Below the pieces are notes generated by a model. That model saw nothing but the letters and a program-made list of their open reading frames with translations. It ran no database searches and was not told the DNA's origin. Below are positions 52,433-52,590 of a stretch of DNA of 52,590 bases, piece by piece (the stretch's first letter is position 1; each line of letters starts with the position of its first letter). The stretch is from positions 1 to 52,590 of the forward strand of contig JAIOPD010000119.1 in the NCBI GenBank assembly GCA_021414115.1, written 5' to 3'. This DNA is from Planctomycetia bacterium (lineage in GTDB: Bacteria; Planctomycetota; Planctomycetia; Pirellulales; UBA1268). Position numbers and translations under genes: made by a program.

Positions 52433-52590
52433 GGCGGCACGCAGACGCGGAGGAGCCCCTCCGTAGCTGGTACAAGACCGTCTCAGGCGCCGAGTGGAAG
52501 AGTCTTCAGGACGCGAGGGCAACGTACCCTCACGCCGACGGTGTTCAGACGGCCGACGGCCAAACGCTCACCGTGTTCAACATCAGTGGC
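52411..52590 (+). CDS. higB: HigB-family toxin, copy 2, 3-prime end outside window; start unresolved
   Basis: The frame through 52438 reads HADAEEPLRSWYKTVSGAEW, then KSLQDARATYPHADGVQTAD and FNISG at the edge, the N-terminal and central part of a HigB toxin. No ATG or GTG is found in frame at the expected distance; the only upstream candidate is a TTG at 52366 inside the divergent antitoxin region. The 5-prime end may be disrupted. The coordinate given is approximate. A higA copy is expected beyond the window. Confidence 0.6.

Larger units (their letters stand above)
51681..52590. repeat. Duplicated toxin-antitoxin unit, copy 2 (runs off the window)
   Basis: Starts at CTCACACGACGCACCGCCGC, matching copy 1 at 50701. 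It contains DUF5615, DUF433 and the start of a second HigB gene. The offset between left ends is 980 bases, so copy 2 begins about 160 bases after copy 1's higA stop. Confidence 0.85.

Overview
The window reads as a chromosomal segment of a GC-rich planctomycete, most likely of the Pirellulales type. The evidence is the set of phylum-typical families: two DUF1549/DUF1553 proteins with an N-terminal planctomycete cytochrome c domain, each next to a Tat-exported DUF1501 protein; a DUF1559 pseudopilin paired with a small lipoprotein; a PVC-type haem-binding dehydrogenase; a PEP-CTERM autotransporter-repeat protein; a Gfo/Idh/MocA oxidoreductase with a Tat signal; a sulfatase; and a formaldehyde-activating-enzyme homologue. 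The order-level placement is inference.

Layout. 1-13.2 kb is mostly housekeeping: a cytochrome c assembly gene cut by the left edge and divergent from hemE; a repeat-rich spacer; a SNF2 helicase; a PhoB/PhoR-like two-component pair; a second repeat cluster; and a minus-strand run of a membrane-anchored protein, a beta-CASP metallo-hydrolase and a LOG-family protein, preceded by csrA. 13.2-15.5 kb holds a broken CPA2 cation/proton antiporter and a secreted PQQ-type beta-propeller protein. 15.5-28.5 kb is a long minus-strand block of exported degradative or redox proteins: GxGYxYP hydrolase, PVC haem protein, PSCyt1-DUF1549-DUF1553, DUF1501, Fae-like protein, Gfo/Idh/MocA and a HEAT-repeat protein. 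28.6-32 kb contains an AAA/DUF4143 ATPase that overlaps tail-to-tail with a GntR-associated glycoside hydrolase. 32-38.1 kb encodes the PEP-CTERM protein and the DUF1559/lipoprotein pair.

38.2-48.4 kb is the most interesting part and looks like a sialic-acid utilisation locus. It contains a BNR-repeat sialidase-family protein; a single protein fusing a permuted kelch mutarotase to the planctomycete cytochrome/DUF1549/DUF1553 architecture; a DUF1501 partner; an N-acetylneuraminate-lyase-like aldolase of the animal-like YYYHIP type; a divergent MFS permease; and a broken GntR-LacI regulator next to an antisense scrap of a glycoside hydrolase. The logic would be release of sugar outside, anomer conversion coupled to the cytochrome machinery, uptake and aldol cleavage. 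Substrate and coupling are inferred.

50.3-52.6 kb is a toxin-antitoxin island made of two copies of one duplicated unit (DUF433/DUF5615 plus HigB/HigA). The first copy carries a large deletion that fused the antitoxin start to the toxin end, and a second small deletion that shortened HigB. The second copy runs out of the window. No tRNA, rRNA, CRISPR array, complete insertion sequence or replication origin was recognised.
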